Counted from the stretch's first letter, positions 20,101 through 28,225 are shown. The stretch: DNA of 64,000 bases from Tridacna crocea (GCA_943736015.1 OX031063.1:40626672-40690671); one strand, 5' to 3'. Notes: a model not told the origin generated them from the sequence alone. Numbers and translations are program-made.

Positions 20101-22498
20101 TTCTATATTCTAGGTAGTCATATGTTCCTGCCACAGATTTGGTTTGTGATCAGAAATGTTGCATTTATAGAATTGTTGCAATGAACTCTTTCCCAAACAA
20201 TCCCTGGTGTTTACAAGCCTCAGATGAAAGCCTTTTGAAAACATTGTGGGAAAAGGAGAAAATGCTGGTAACCAGCATTTCTCCTTTTCCCACAATGTTT
20301 GCTACCCTGCTGGAAACAAATTTTGATTTTAGAGTTCATCTATTTTGTCATCTGCAAGTGCTTTCAATTTGGAACAGTCTAAAATTTTGTCGTTTGGTAA
20401 AGAGTTAAACAACATTTGAGTACAGCAAAATGTTTTGCAAAGCTCTCTGCTGTAAAGTCATAGAGATTCATACTTGTTTGAACTCTTCACAACGCAATTT
20501 CAAGTTCTAAAGTTCTTGAGAGAAGAAAGCTTTTGAATGTGTGTGAGTGATAAAGAGTAAAACTTAATAGAATATTTTTCAATTCTATTTACAGAACTTA
20601 GATTTCCATGAGTTGGAGGAAGCCACAGAGTATGATGGAGGATTTGAGAAGACATCAACAACAGTCAAGTAAGTGTGGATATTAGCTTTTTTCTTTTTCC
20701 TAAAATGTATTCAAAACACTTTTCATAAAGGTCATTAAGACTCGGGATTGTTTAGTAAGGGTAAACCTGATAGAAGAAGTTTTAGACCAACCAAAATTGA
20801 ATATACTTGCAGATGATGATTCAAATGTTTGTGGTACCTTTATATCTTTAACCCTTTACCAAAGGACAAAATATCAGACTGGTCCAAATTGAAAGAGTTT
20901 GCAGACAACAAAGTGAGAGTGACTGAAAATTTAAAATATGATTTGGGAAGGGAATAAAACATTTTGGGAAAAGGAGAAAATGCTGGTTTGCAGAGTGATT
21001 TATGTAAATAGCTAGCATTGCTTTTATTCCTTCGGCACATGACAAGAGATTAATTTTTTTTCAAATTGATAGCATTTATTATTGACAAATAAAAGAAAAT
21101 ACTCATAAAGTAAAATTTGTAGTAGGAAGGATAGAAAAAAAAATTTGGGAAAATGAGGAAATACTCATTTCCAACTTTTTATTTTCTCACAGTGTTTACA
21201 AAAGCCTTCTCTCTTAGTGTAGTTGAAGCTTGGGATTGTTTTATAAGGGGTTAAAGCTTGAAGGGCAATTATGATTGATGTTGTTCTTGCCATGTCACAG
21301 GCATTTCTGGGAAGTTGTACACAGTTTTGATGAAGAAAACAAGAGGAAGTTGTTACAGTTTACAACCGGTACAGACAGAGTGCCTGTGGGAGGATTGTCC
21401 AAACTTAAACTTATTATTGCAAGAAATGGGCCTGACTCTGACAGGTAACTTCTAACTTGTTTTCTCTGATTGAGTTTCGTACTTTATAGCCAAGCCCTTT
21501 TTGTGCAATTGGTGGCATAAAGGACTTGAGACAAGGTTTGTTTAACCACTGGATTACTTGATTCCCCATTGTCCTGAGTTTTAACAGCTGATAGAATATG
21601 CTTCTTAAAAGATTATTTAAAAAAAAAAAAACGACTGGTAATCAGTGTTTTCACGTTTCCCATATTTCCATACAGAAAATTTTTGAAGATTGGAGCAATA
21701 TTCAATATGTTGTCTGATAATACTTTGAAGCTGAATAAGTCTGAAATACTGTTGTGTGGTAAAGATTTAAAGAATTTGTACAACTAAAGGCATTATAGAA
21801 CAGGATCTGATTGTAATGGATATGAAATTTGATCTTTGATCTATACTGTTGATACTTTTGTCTTTAATACTTAGGCTGAAAGAACTAAAAAATTAAGATA
21901 TCCTTTTGCAGAAAGTGTATGTTTTGATAGTCTTTTGTTTGTGTTGAATAGGATTTTCCAACAGTGTGTCAAATATATACATCATGTATCAGTTGTGCAG
22001 AACAACTATCTATTCATCCCTGTATTTTCTTATACCAGTGCTTTGAAACACAAACTATCCAATCAAACTGGAAGCATTTCCATGTCAACATCTAGGTAAT
22101 AATGAATAGCAATTAGCAAGGAAAGAATTATGTTGTAGCATCTATCATCAGTCCTCGAAAAGCGTTAGACCAAAGTGGGATTTGAACTTCTTCGCTTCTA
22201 GTCATGATGCGCAATACTTCCTGAATCATGCACAATACTACCTCAAATTATATGCAGAATCATTTTCAAGATAGCGTAAAAATTGTAATTAACACCAAAA
22301 CATTTGGATTTGGATTTGGCTGGGGTGCAGATGGAAATACTGCAATTTATACATTTACTTCTGAATCTTTTTTACAGGCTGCCTACTGCTCACACATGCT
22401 TCAATGTCCTCCTTTTGCCAGACTATGACAATAAGAACAAGCTTGAAGAGCGACTCTTGAAAGCCATAACATACTCCAAAGGTTTTGGCATGCTGTAG
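5145..22498 (+). CDS. UBE3A: UBE3A, HECT E3 ubiquitin-protein ligase (ten coding exons, complete)
   Basis: Join of 5145-5194, 9687-10033, 12292-13517, 15299-15443, 16591-16796, 18239-18406, 19078-19233, 20595-20668, 21301-21444 and 22378-22498. The exons total 2637 nt, giving 878 aa; human isoforms have 852-875. The enzyme takes ubiquitin from an E2 as a thioester and passes it to substrate lysines in cytosol and nucleus. The AZUL zinc finger (about residues 18-80) keeps all four cysteines, C37, C42, C47 and C78; in mammals this domain docks on proteasome subunit Rpn10. A linker and a conserved middle region follow, then the HECT domain from about residue 530. The N lobe contains [15 protein letters not shown] and the C lobe [10 protein letters not shown]. 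Catalytic C846 lies 32 residues before the C-terminus, the same distance as human C820. The protein ends KGFGML as in vertebrates. All junctions use GT-AG and agree in phase. The least certain parts are exon 1 and the GTGCGT donor of exon 5. Introns are filled with TTAA MITEs. Confidence 0.93.
5195..7030 (+). other. UBE3A intron 1, 5' part: no clear feature
   Basis: AT-rich. The only oddity is a short degenerate repetition of AACGTCCCA, AACATCCCA and AACGTCCCC around 6808-6915. Confidence 0.35.
7031..7203 (-). mobile_element. TTAA palindromic MITE in UBE3A intron 1, internally deleted
   Basis: TTAACCCATATCCTGCC at the left, GTTTGGTAAAGGGTAAA at the right. The left flank of the hairpin has lost about 60 bp. 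The apex GGTAAAAAGC is no longer symmetric. Confidence 0.55.
7204..7986 (+). other. UBE3A intron 1: no clear feature
   Basis: A possible frame on the - strand (7300-7563) has no recognisable relatives and is not called. Confidence 0.35.
7987..8315 (+). mobile_element. Non-autonomous element ending GACAGCTCTAGTTTG
   Basis: Begins with an inverted ATACCCCC / GGGGGTAT pair, has a pyrimidine-rich CTGTCTGTCC / CCGTCTGTGTG run, and ends GACAGCTCTAGTTT. The copy at about 47119-47470 ends GACAGCTCTTGTTT. The terminal CTCTTGTT is shared with the longer tandem-repeat elements downstream. Confidence 0.45.
8404..8641 (-). mobile_element. TTAA palindromic MITE in UBE3A intron 1
   Basis: TTAACTCTTTCCCAAATGAC at the left. 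The right end is AGTAAAGAGTTGA with the TTAA decayed. The hairpin arms are diverged (AACTAGGAAATACTG against CAGCATTTGCTGTTTC). Confidence 0.55.
8690..8991. mobile_element. TTAA palindromic MITE, two fused fragments
   Basis: A half copy (8690-8790) starting in the hairpin (GTTAACAGCATTTTCTC) runs into a second copy with intact hairpin (about 8818-8890) and right terminus TTTGGTAAAGAGTTAA at 8976-8991. Confidence 0.6.
8988..9216 (-). mobile_element. TTAA palindromic MITE, shares TTAA with both neighbours
   Basis: Its left TTAA (8988-8991) is the right TTAA of the preceding copy, and its right TTAA (9213-9216) is the left of the next. The apex is GGTTACC. Confidence 0.7.
9213..9442 (+). mobile_element. 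TTAA palindromic MITE, third in an end-to-end chain
   Basis: TTAACCCAATACCACACAAT to GTTGTAAAGAGTTAA. The hairpin apex is GCTGGTAACCAGC. It ends 244 bp before UBE3A exon 2. Confidence 0.7.
9687..10033 (+). CDS. UBE3A: UBE3A coding exon 2 (AZUL zinc finger)
   Basis: Acceptor TTCTTTCAG. Encodes [13 protein letters not shown] and the zinc-binding pattern C-x4-C-x4-C with the distal KLC, matching the AZUL domain found only in UBE3A. A low-complexity Ser/Pro/Thr linker follows. The exon ends at CAG before GTATTG, leaving one base (G) that pairs with GT of exon 3. Read-through past this donor would stop in the adjacent MITE. Confidence 0.93.
10123..10354 (-). mobile_element. TTAA palindromic MITE with symmetric one-base insertion
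   Basis: TTAACTCATTACCAAACAAC to GTGTGATAATGGGTTAA. Both hairpin arms carry the same extra base: GGAGCAAAATGC on the left and GCATTTTGCTCC on the right, where other copies read GGAGAAAATGC/GCATTTTCTCC. Confidence 0.75.
10757..11048 (+). mobile_element. TTAA palindromic MITE, enlarged degenerate copy
   Basis: Left AACCCTTTACCACACAATCC and hairpin GAGAAAATGCTGAAAACCAGC. The right part is split by about 60 bp of extra DNA before the terminus TTTGGTAAAAAGTTAA. Confidence 0.5.
11145..11378 (+). mobile_element. TTAA palindromic MITE in UBE3A intron 2
   Basis: TTAACTCTTAACCACATAGTC to AAGTAAAGAGTTAA. The apex is GCTGATAACCAGC, with one mismatch. Confidence 0.6.
11517..11748 (+). mobile_element. 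TTAA palindromic MITE in UBE3A intron 2
   Basis: TTAACCCATTACCACACAAT to GGAAATGAGTTAA. The right arm has GCCTTTTCTCC for GCATTTTCTCC. Confidence 0.7.
12292..13517 (+). CDS. UBE3A: UBE3A coding exon 3 (middle region, start of HECT)
   Basis: Acceptor GATTATTTCAG. Residues 133-541. Recognisable blocks include the helix [20 protein letters not shown], then [41 protein letters not shown] and MYKERRSSI. It ends IDDALVA before donor GTAAGT. An acidic Asp/Lys/Glu-rich stretch (about residues 170-200) replaces the similarly charged human linker. Confidence 0.95.
13518..13878 (+). other. UBE3A intron 3, 5' part
   Basis: AT-rich with no repeat recognised. Confidence 0.35.
13879..14104 (+). mobile_element. 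TTAA palindromic MITE in UBE3A intron 3
   Basis: TTAACTCTTTACTACACAAT at the left. The right terminus is decayed (TTTATTAAAGAACTAA). The apex is GTTGGTAACCAGC. Confidence 0.6.
14105..14741 (+). other. UBE3A intron 3, middle: no clear feature
   Basis: A weak possible MITE relic (14290-14420, TAATATTTTCTCCTTTTTCC) is the only repeat hint. Confidence 0.3.
14742..14970 (+). mobile_element. TTAA palindromic MITE, near-consensus copy
   Basis: TTAA at 14742-14745 and 14967-14970. The hairpin from about 14797 to 14863 has matching arms of more than 30 bases around GGTAACC. It can serve as the family reference. Confidence 0.8.
15299..15443 (+). CDS. UBE3A: UBE3A coding exon 4 (HECT N lobe)
   Basis: Acceptor AATTTTCAG. 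Encodes [20 protein letters not shown], the signature [11 protein letters not shown] and VEEIFNVDF. Donor GTAAGA after one base of a glycine codon completed by exon 5. Confidence 0.95.
15553..15781 (-). mobile_element. TTAA palindromic MITE in UBE3A intron 4
   Basis: TTAACTCTTTACCACACAAC to GTGTGGTAATGGGTTAA. Both hairpin arms carry CACTG/CAGTG like subfamily B, but the apex is GCTGGTTACCAGC. Confidence 0.75.
15782..16342 (+). other. UBE3A intron 4: no clear feature
   Basis: Around 15980-16060 the DNA is richer in CpG (GGCGCCAAG, CCGCCGTACTGCAGCGCAG). No other structure was seen. Confidence 0.3.
16343..16533. mobile_element. GAGCTCC-type MITE, near-complete copy in UBE3A intron 4
   Basis: Termini GGGGTCCAGATAAGAGGGAG and CTCCCTCCATCTGGAACTC. 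The internal palindrome is GTGGGTACTCATTA and TAATGAGTACCCAC. It ends about 60 bp before exon 5. Confidence 0.6.
16591..16796 (+). CDS. UBE3A: UBE3A coding exon 5 (HECT N lobe)
   Basis: Acceptor TTCTGTTTCAG. Encodes [34 protein letters not shown] and [14 protein letters not shown]. The end at CCA before GTGCGT is chosen because exon 6 then continues [10 protein letters not shown] exactly where human has VLYQSLKDLL. The donor is weak and the frame stays open another 15 codons or so, so a retained-intron form would truncate the protein. Confidence 0.9.
16889..17106 (+). mobile_element. Degenerate TTAA palindromic MITE in UBE3A intron 5
   Basis: Recognised by TTAACTCCATACTATGCAAT, the hairpin remnant GCTGATAACCAGCATTTTCT and the terminus CCTGGTAAAGAGCTAA. 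Confidence 0.45.
17167..17394. mobile_element. TTAA palindromic MITE, divergent subfamily C
   Basis: TTAACCCTTTACCCCATAAG to GAGTAAAGGGTTAA. The hairpin at 17274-17340 has arms unlike A and B (AAAGGTGAAATTGCTTGT and ACAAGCAATTTCACCTTT) yet is nearly perfectly self-complementary, with one mismatch. Confidence 0.7.
17452..17711. mobile_element. CpG-rich TIR element (GCGTAAAGTG type)
   Basis: About 52-bp inverted termini, GTGCAACACGCGAAAAGGTG and its complement, enclosing a short spacer, plus GGCTAATCC/GGATTAGCC palindromes. The flanks share CACTT, a possible 5-bp target duplication. Related fragments lie at 49645-49760, 52882-52975 and 55625-55712. Confidence 0.65.
17747..17976 (+). mobile_element. 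TTAA palindromic MITE in UBE3A intron 5
   Basis: TTAACTCTTTACCAAACAAT to GTTTGGTAAAGAGTTAA. Well-preserved termini. The apex has one extra A (GGTAAACCAGC). Confidence 0.7.
18239..18406 (+). CDS. UBE3A: UBE3A coding exon 6 (HECT)
   Basis: Acceptor CTATCCAAACAG. Encodes [20 protein letters not shown] and [10 protein letters not shown] to VTKLNRE. Donor GTCAGT in phase 0. Human counterpart: SLKDLLEYEGNVEDDM to ITNENRK. Confidence 0.92.
18508..18717 (+). mobile_element. Degenerate TTAA palindromic MITE in UBE3A intron 6
   Basis: AACCCTTTACCACACAATGA at the left and ATTAGGTAAAGGATTGAA at the right. The right half of the hairpin is lost after GCTGGTAACTG. Confidence 0.45.
19078..19233 (+). CDS. 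UBE3A: UBE3A coding exon 7 (HECT)
   Basis: Acceptor TTGTTACAG. Encodes [28 protein letters not shown] and [12 protein letters not shown]. Donor GTAAGA in phase 0. Nearly collinear with human EFVNLYSDYILNKSVEKQF. Confidence 0.95.
19405..19633 (-). mobile_element. TTAA palindromic MITE in UBE3A intron 7
   Basis: TTAACCCTTTCCCAAATGAC to TTTTGGGAAAGGGTAAA. B-type termini (TTTCCCAAA) with an A-type apex GCTGGTTACCAGC. The arms differ at CATTG/CAGTG. Confidence 0.7.
19634..20181 (+). other. UBE3A intron 7 remainder
   Basis: Contains a strongly decayed MITE relic (about 19640-19760, TTTTCCCACAATG) and a G-rich run (GGTTGGGTGTGGGGTGGGG near 19852). Nothing else seen. Confidence 0.3.
20182..20408 (+). 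mobile_element. TTAA palindromic MITE in UBE3A intron 7
   Basis: Left terminus decayed to TGAACTCTTTCCCAAACAAT, right GTTTGGTAAAGAGTTAA. The hairpin has one T deleted in the right arm. Confidence 0.65.
20595..20668 (+). CDS. UBE3A: UBE3A coding exon 8 (HECT C-lobe hinge)
   Basis: Acceptor CTATTTACAG. 74 nt encoding [20 protein letters not shown] and STTVK. Donor GTAAGT, splitting a lysine codon after two bases. Confidence 0.93.
20848..20990 (-). mobile_element. Truncated TTAA palindromic MITE in UBE3A intron 8
   Basis: TTAACCCTTTACCAAAGGAC through the left arm GGGAAAAGGAGAAAATGCTG, then broken off. Confidence 0.5.
21041..21256 (-). mobile_element. Degenerate TTAA palindromic MITE in UBE3A intron 8
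   Basis: Recognised by GATAGCATTTATTATTGACA, TTTTCTCACAGTGTTTACAAA and the terminus TTTTATAAGGGGTTAA. Confidence 0.4.
21301..21444 (+). CDS. UBE3A: UBE3A coding exon 9 (HECT C lobe)
   Basis: Acceptor CATGTCACAG. Encodes [32 protein letters not shown] and [12 protein letters not shown]. Donor GTAACT after AG, completed to AGG (Arg) by exon 10. Confidence 0.95.
22378..22498 (+). CDS. UBE3A: UBE3A coding exon 10 (catalytic cysteine and stop)
   Basis: Acceptor TCTTTTTTACAG. Encodes [16 protein letters not shown] and the tail [12 protein letters not shown]. The codon for the thioester cysteine is 22397-22399. Stop TAG at 22496-22498. Confidence 0.96.
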
Positions 22499-22837
22499 TT
22501 CTCATCTGTGATCAAAGACAGCGTAATTTATTGTGATATACCAAATGAGAAGCATTTTATACCCGTGGACTAATAGACTCTCTGCTATGTAGTATCTTGG
22601 ATAGAACTTTAACTTATTACCAAACAACAATATTTTAGTATTGTCCAAATTGAAAGCATTTGCATACGACAAAATAAAAGTGAGGGAAAATTTTAAATTT
22701 GTTTTTTGAAGGGTAGAAAACATTGTAGGAAAAGGAGAAAATACTGATTACCAGCATTGTCTCCTTTTCCCACAATGTTTTCTAAAGGTTTCTTTCTCAG
22801 GGTCGTCAAAAGTAGGGATTGTGTGGTAATGGGTTAA
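22499..22837 (+). mobile_element. UBE3A 3' flank with adjoining TTAA palindromic MITE (22609-22837)
   Basis: The first 110 bp after the stop have no AATAAA. The MITE that follows runs TTAACTTATTACCAAACAAC to GTGTGGTAATGGGTTAA and contains AATAAA at 22673-22678, the first such hexamer after the stop codon I noticed. If used, a transposon supplies the UBE3A polyadenylation signal; this is inference. Confidence 0.55.
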
Positions 22838-23089
22838 GAAGTTTCTGTAAAAGTTGCATTATAACTTGTAAAAAAAATGCAATTTAGCATTGACACATGG
22901 TTATTCTTGTTATGGAAGTTTCTAAATGCAATTTTTATGAGTCATTTGTTGAAAAGCTCAAACAACACATTTTTTGCAAAGTGTGTTACTGTCCAACTTC
23001 TTTGTCTGTGCAATTAGTTAAGCATAAAGACCATATCAGTTTACTTTCCCTCATAACACTATTCCTCATGCAATTTTCTTTTTAACTAT
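22838..23089. other. Intergenic, no feature seen
   Basis: AT-rich, with no repeat or exon recognised. Confidence 0.3.
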
Positions 23090-23250
23090 CCAGGAAAATT
23101 GAGCTTCAGAAAGCATTTTAGGAAATGGAGAAAATGCTGGTAAGCAGCATTTTCTCCCTTTCCCACAATGTTTTCAACACTTTCAAAGTCAATTTCTACC
23201 CCGAGTCATTGCTTTTGATATAGAGAGATTCAAAATATTGTGTGGTAAAG
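23090..23250 (+). mobile_element. Truncated TTAA palindromic MITE
   Basis: The hairpin (GGAGAAAATGCTGGTAAGCAGC) and right terminus TTGTGTGGTAAAGGGC survive; the left third is lost. Confidence 0.5.
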
Positions 23251-23617
23251 GGCACTGGTGAAAACATCATGCTCTAATGTTCCTGAGGAAATACCCTTTA
23301 GAATTAAAAAAAAAACAAGAGTGGATAAAGAGAAATGTTGGTAATTACATTTCCTCTTTTTCCCTCAGTTTGTACTAGTATTTCAAAGACAACTGGTATA
23401 ATTCAGATGCATCTACTTTGTTGTGTCCAACCACTTTCAAAACAGAAGTCTAGAATATTAAAGACGTATAGTTATAAAAGTCAGAGAAGATTTGAAACAC
23501 AGTAAATGTACTACATGTTCCCTTATCCTACTTGTTTCAAAATATTTTATTCCTTGAAATTGCGGAACTCATGCATTGTTTATCACAGAGCCATTCAAAA
23601 AAGTTAAGTTTATGGAT
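23251..23617. other. Intergenic with possible MITE relics
   Basis: A relic of the TTAA family may span 23280-23400 (ATTTCCTCTTTTTCCCTCAG). Otherwise featureless. Confidence 0.3.
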
Positions 23618-23864
23618 TAACTCCTAGTCAGACAACAAAGTTTCAGACTGCGCTGTTTAGAAAGCACTTTCAGATAAATTACAAGTCCTTTTGACCCCCT
23701 CTCTGGGGGTCAAAAGGAGCCTTTACCTGAACAGGGCAAAGAATAAAAAACTTCGAGGGAAACCTAGGAAAAACTGATTGCCAGCATTTTCTCCTTTCTC
23801 AAAATGCTTTCCAAGGCCGTCTGCCAAGGGTCTCCCACATGTGACTAATTTGTAATGAGTTAAC
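23618..23864 (-). mobile_element. Degenerate TTAA palindromic MITE
   Basis: Left TTAACTCCTAGTCAGACAAC, right GTAATGAGTTAA. The copy has lost hairpin symmetry and holds the palindrome TTTTGACCCCC / GGGGGTCAAAA at 23688-23716. Confidence 0.45.
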
Positions 23865-24084
23865 CCTTTACCTCGAAGTAAAATTTCATACTCGTCTACA
23901 TTGAGGAAATTCACAAAGGAAAATTGACATGTTGTCAAATGATGATACTTCTTGAGTAGGTAGAAAAAATTGTGGGAAAAGAAGAAAATGCTGGTTACCA
24001 ATATTTTCTCTTTTTTCCACAATATTTTCAAAAGCTTTTTTTCTCAGGGCTGTTAAAAGGCGGGATTGTGTGATAAAGAGTTAA
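23861..24084 (-). mobile_element. TTAA palindromic MITE sharing a TTAA with its left neighbour
   Basis: TTAACCCTTTACCTCGAAG to GTGTGATAAAGAGTTAA. The apex is GCTGGTTACCAATA, with decaying symmetry. Confidence 0.6.
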
Positions 24085-24135
24085 AGGTCTCTGACACTTT
24101 TCAACTGATTTAGATAAGTAAAGAAATCAGTATTC

Positions 24136-24359
24136 TTAACTCTTTACCACACAATTCCAAGTTGTAACAACACTGACAGAGAAAGTGAACATACTGTTGG
24201 ACATGGAGAAAATATTGGTAAAAACCAGGATTTTCTCCTTTTCCCAAAATGCTGTCTACATTTCATATATCTAAAGTTCATTTACACCAATTTTGATATG
24301 TTGATGTCTGATGTTTTAAGTTGAAAGAGTCTAAAATTCGTTGTTTAGGAAAGGGTTAA
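24136..24359 (+). mobile_element. TTAA palindromic MITE, diverged
   Basis: TTAACTCTTTACCACACAAT to GTTTAGGAAAGGGTTAA. The hairpin apex is TTGGTAAAAACCAGGA. Confidence 0.6.
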
Positions 24360-25202
24360 TGGTACTGAAACTTATGTTTTTGGTATTCATTAAATTTAGT
24401 ATTGGGAATACATTTCTCATAAGTGCCAAAGCATAATTTGAGCAAGGGCACATAAAATACAGTTTGCTTCCTTAATGCTCTGCTCTCTCAACTTGCAGAG
24501 CAACAATTCAGTGATCTGTAAACAAAATGCTTTTGTTTGTTTTTTGATAACTGTCTGATATTGTGCGTACAAGACTGACTGATATTTTGCCTCGAATTAC
24601 GCTTAAATTCAATAAATCTCTTTACTTTGTGTAGATGGTTTGTCCGTATATTTTTTAAAATATGAAGGCTCTTGCTCAGGGGAAATGTTGGCTTGGACTC
24701 TGCCTGGTGTAGAGCATAGTTCATTTGTAAACCTTTAGATTTTGTGAAATGGTAGTTCATGGCCCGATTCCAGCCAAAAATGATGGGTCTTCAAATGGAG
24801 TGCCTTTGGAAGAAAAAGACACCATAGAGCCCCAGCACAATAATGTTGAACCACCGTATGATGCACATAAACGATGGAGCTTACTCAAATAATGTTGAAA
24901 TGGCGGCATAAAAGTATTCAGTTAACCAATCAACCTGGACTGTGCCTGAATTGAGTTGTTGCCGATTCCAGACTGTGTTTGCAGCATGATTTGAAACGCT
25001 TTGATACAGTGAAATTTATGTTCATTCGTCATCCATAAAAACAAGGTTACTGTCTACTACACCATTATATATATATACATTTTTTTAACGGTTTTCGAAT
25101 GAAATGTCTATAATTTGCAATACTCCGTCGTTAAATAGGTGTAGGTATAAGGATTATAGTGCAGTGGTGACTTTCTTGGTGCTGATATTTACTTCTCGGT
25201 AT
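24360..25202. other. Intergenic, no feature seen
   Basis: A - strand frame at 24488-24760 has no recognisable resemblance and is not called. Confidence 0.3.
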
Positions 25203-25345
25203 TTAACTCTTTACCACATGGCAAAATCTTAGACATATGCACATTGAAAGCACATGCAGACGACAGTTTCAAAGTAGCCCAAATATTCTTTGATAGGGCA
25301 GAAAACGTTGCAGGAAAAGGAGAAAAAGCTGGTTACCTTCAGTCT
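25203..25345 (-). mobile_element. Truncated TTAA palindromic MITE
   Basis: TTAACTCTTTACCACATGGC through AAAAGGAGAAAAAGCTGGTTACC, ending at the hairpin apex. Confidence 0.5.
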
Positions 25346-25590
25346 CGCGCGATACCAAAATTTCTCGCGCTGCTGGAAGAAAATACTAGCAAGTTAGGAA
25401 AGTCACTACAACATAAATTTTCTTCTATAGGGAGAAATAAATTCAAGCACGAGGAAAGTTACTAAAAGATAATATTCCTTGTATTGTATAGCTACAACTT
25501 TCAACTTCAACATTTTGAAATTAATTAAATTGTAATCGAAAACAGTAAAACAATAAATTAGAAATTAGTACTGTGAATCGTAGTAACTCG

Positions 25591-26880
25591 TTTTTAGCTC
25601 CACTGGCCGAAGGCCAGCGGGCTTATGTCATGGCCTGGTGTCCGTCGTGCGTCTGTCCGTCCGTCTGTGCGTGCGTGCGTTAACTTTTATTTCAAACATC
25701 TTCTTCTCTGAAACTACCCATCCAATTTTGATGAAACTTCACAGAAATGATCCTGCCATGGTCCTCTTCAGAATTCCTTGAAAGAATTTTATTCCTTCAA
25801 GAACTCTGGTTGCCATGGCAACAAAACTGAAAAATATTGAAAATTTTTAAAAATCTTCTTCTCTGTAACCATAAGGCCTAGGGCTACCAAATTTGGCATG
25901 TAGCCTTATCTAGTGGACCTCTACCAAGTTCCTTCAAATAATAGCCCTCGGGTCAAAATTGGCCCCGCCCCGGGGGTCAGAAGTTTTATATGGGCTTATA
26001 TAGGGAAAACTTCAAAATCCTTCTGGTACCTAGCCATAGGGCCTAGGGCTACCAAATTTTGCATGTAGCTTTATCTAATAGACCTCTACCCAGAGTGCCC
26101 AAATGATAGCCCAGAGGTCAAATTTGGCCCGGCCCCGGGGGTCACAAGTTTTATATGGGCTTATATAGTGAAAACTATAAAAATCTGTTCGTACCAAGCC
26201 ATAAGGCCTAGGGCTACTCAATTTTGCATCTAGCTTTATCAAGTGGTTATCTACCAAAGGTGCCCAAATTGTTGCCCTAGGGTCAAATTTGGTCCTGTCC
26301 TGGGGGTCACAAGTTTTACATGGGCTCATATTGGGAATTTTTTAAAAATCTACTTGTACCTATTCATAAGGCCTAGGGCTACCAAATTTTGCATGTAGCT
26401 TTATCTAGTGGGCCTCTACCAGGAGGGCCCAAATTATAGCCTTAGGGTCAAGTTTGTCCCCACACCAGGGGTCACAAGTTTTACATGGGCTTTTGTGGTG
26501 AAAACTTTCTAAGTCATCTTGTAACTAACCATAATAAAGACTAGGACCACTAAATTTAGCCCTGTCTCATGGGTTTTATGTTTTACAGGGCTTTTTATTG
26601 AGAAAACTTTGAAAATCTTCTTGTTTATAACCACACATTATAAAGCTGTATTATTTGGTATGGGGCTTTATCTTGTAGACTTCCACCATGATTCAAGTAA
26701 TTATAGCTTTGCGGTCAAAATTGGATTTGCCCAGGGGTCACAACTTTTTTGTAGGTTTTTATGGAAAAAAAATGTATGCCCTCAAGTTTGAAACCAGTTG
26801 GCCAAATAATGTAATGTTTGGCTTGTAGTGTTTTTACGAATTAGCCAGTGCAGCGATACAGGGCCATCATGGCCCTCTTG
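25591..26880 (+). mobile_element. Long non-autonomous element with tandem-repeat core, family 1
   Basis: Starts TTTTTAGCTCCACTGGCC with the hairpin TGGCCGAAGGCCA and a GTCCGTCGTGCGTCTGTCC run. The core has about six imperfect 150-170 bp units (marker ATAAGGCCTAGGGCTACCAA). It ends with the hairpin GGGCCATCATGGCCC (26861-26875) and TCTTG. Terminal hairpin, lack of target duplication and tandem core suggest a Helentron-type (HINE) element by analogy; no helicase gene is present. Confidence 0.55.
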
Positions 26881-26933
26881 TTATGAATGGCGGATTTCAC
26901 AGTGTGTAGAAACGTTATGTAGAAATGTTATTC

Positions 26934-28225
26934 TTTTTAGCTCATCTGAGCACAACGTGCTCAAGGGGAGCTTTTAGGATCACCCGGTTTCCGTCGTGCG
27001 TCAGTGCGTCATGCATCGTCAACAATTCTTTAAACATCAACTTCTCCTAAACCGCTGGGCCAATTTGGACCGAACTTGGCTGGAATGTTCCTTGGGAGGT
27101 CCTCTTTAAAAATTGTTCACAGAATTTGATTCCATCAAAAACTCTGGTTGCCAAATGGAATTTTTTAGCAAATTCTTTAAAATCCTCTGAAACCGCAGGT
27201 CGGATTTTGAAATAATTTTACAGATATGTTCCTTGGGTGACCCTTTTCAAAACTTGTTCGTGAAATTATGATCCGTCAAAAAATGTGGCTCTGGTGAATG
27301 GGGGCTACTTGCACTATACAGAAATGAAGGAATTCTTAAAAAATCATCCTCTGAAACCGCTGGTCAGATTTTGAAATAATTTCACAGATATGTTCCTTGC
27401 GTGACCCTTTTCAAAAATTGTTCGTGAAATTTTGATCCGTCAAAAAATGTGGCTCTGGTGAATGGGGGCTACTTGCACATATTTACAGAAATGAAGGTAT
27501 TCTAAAAAATCTTCTCTGAAACCGCTGGTCAGATTTTGAAATAATTTCACAGAGATGTTCTTCGGGTGACCGTCAAGGTACAAGGCTCTGGTGAATGGGG
27601 GCTACTTACACTTTACGGAAATAAAGAAATTCTTAAAAATTCTTCTTCTCTGAAACTAATGGTCAGAATATGAAATAATTTCACAGAAATGTTCCTTTGA
27701 TGACTCTTTCCAAAACTCGCGAAATTTTGATCCGTCAAGAAACATGGCTCTGGTGAATGGGGGCTACTTGCACTATAGGGAAATGAAGACATTCTTAAAA
27801 ATTCTTCCTCTATGAAACCGCTGGTCAGATTATGCAGATTTCACAGAAATGTTCCTTGGACGACCCTTTTCAAAACTTGTTTACGAAAGTTTGATCCATC
27901 AAGAAACATGGCTCTGGTGAATGGGGGCTTTTAGCACTATATTGCCATAAAGAAATTCTATAAAATTCTTCTTCTGTGAAACGACTGATCAGATTTTGAA
28001 ATAATCTCACAGAAATGTTCCTTTGGTAGCCCTTTTCAAAAAGTTCTCGAGAAATTTTGATCCATCAAGAAACATGGCTCTGATGGCTGTGGGGTATTTA
28101 CACTACACAGAAATGAAGAAATTCTTAAAAATTCTTCTCTGAAATGGCTGTTAGATTTTGAAAGAAATGGCTATGGTTATCTCAGAAATTCAGGTGAGCG
28201 ATCCTAGGCCATTTTGGCCCTCTTG
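26934..28225 (+). mobile_element. Long non-autonomous element with tandem-repeat core, family 2
   Basis: Starts TTTTTAGCTCATCTGAGC with GAGCACAACGTGCTC. The core has about seven units of roughly 165 bp (marker GGCTCTGGTGAATGGGGGCT). It ends CAGGTGAGCGATCC, GGCCATTTTGGCC and CTCTTG. Its start and end are inverted relatives (GCTCAxCTGAG and TCAGGTGAGC). Confidence 0.6.
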
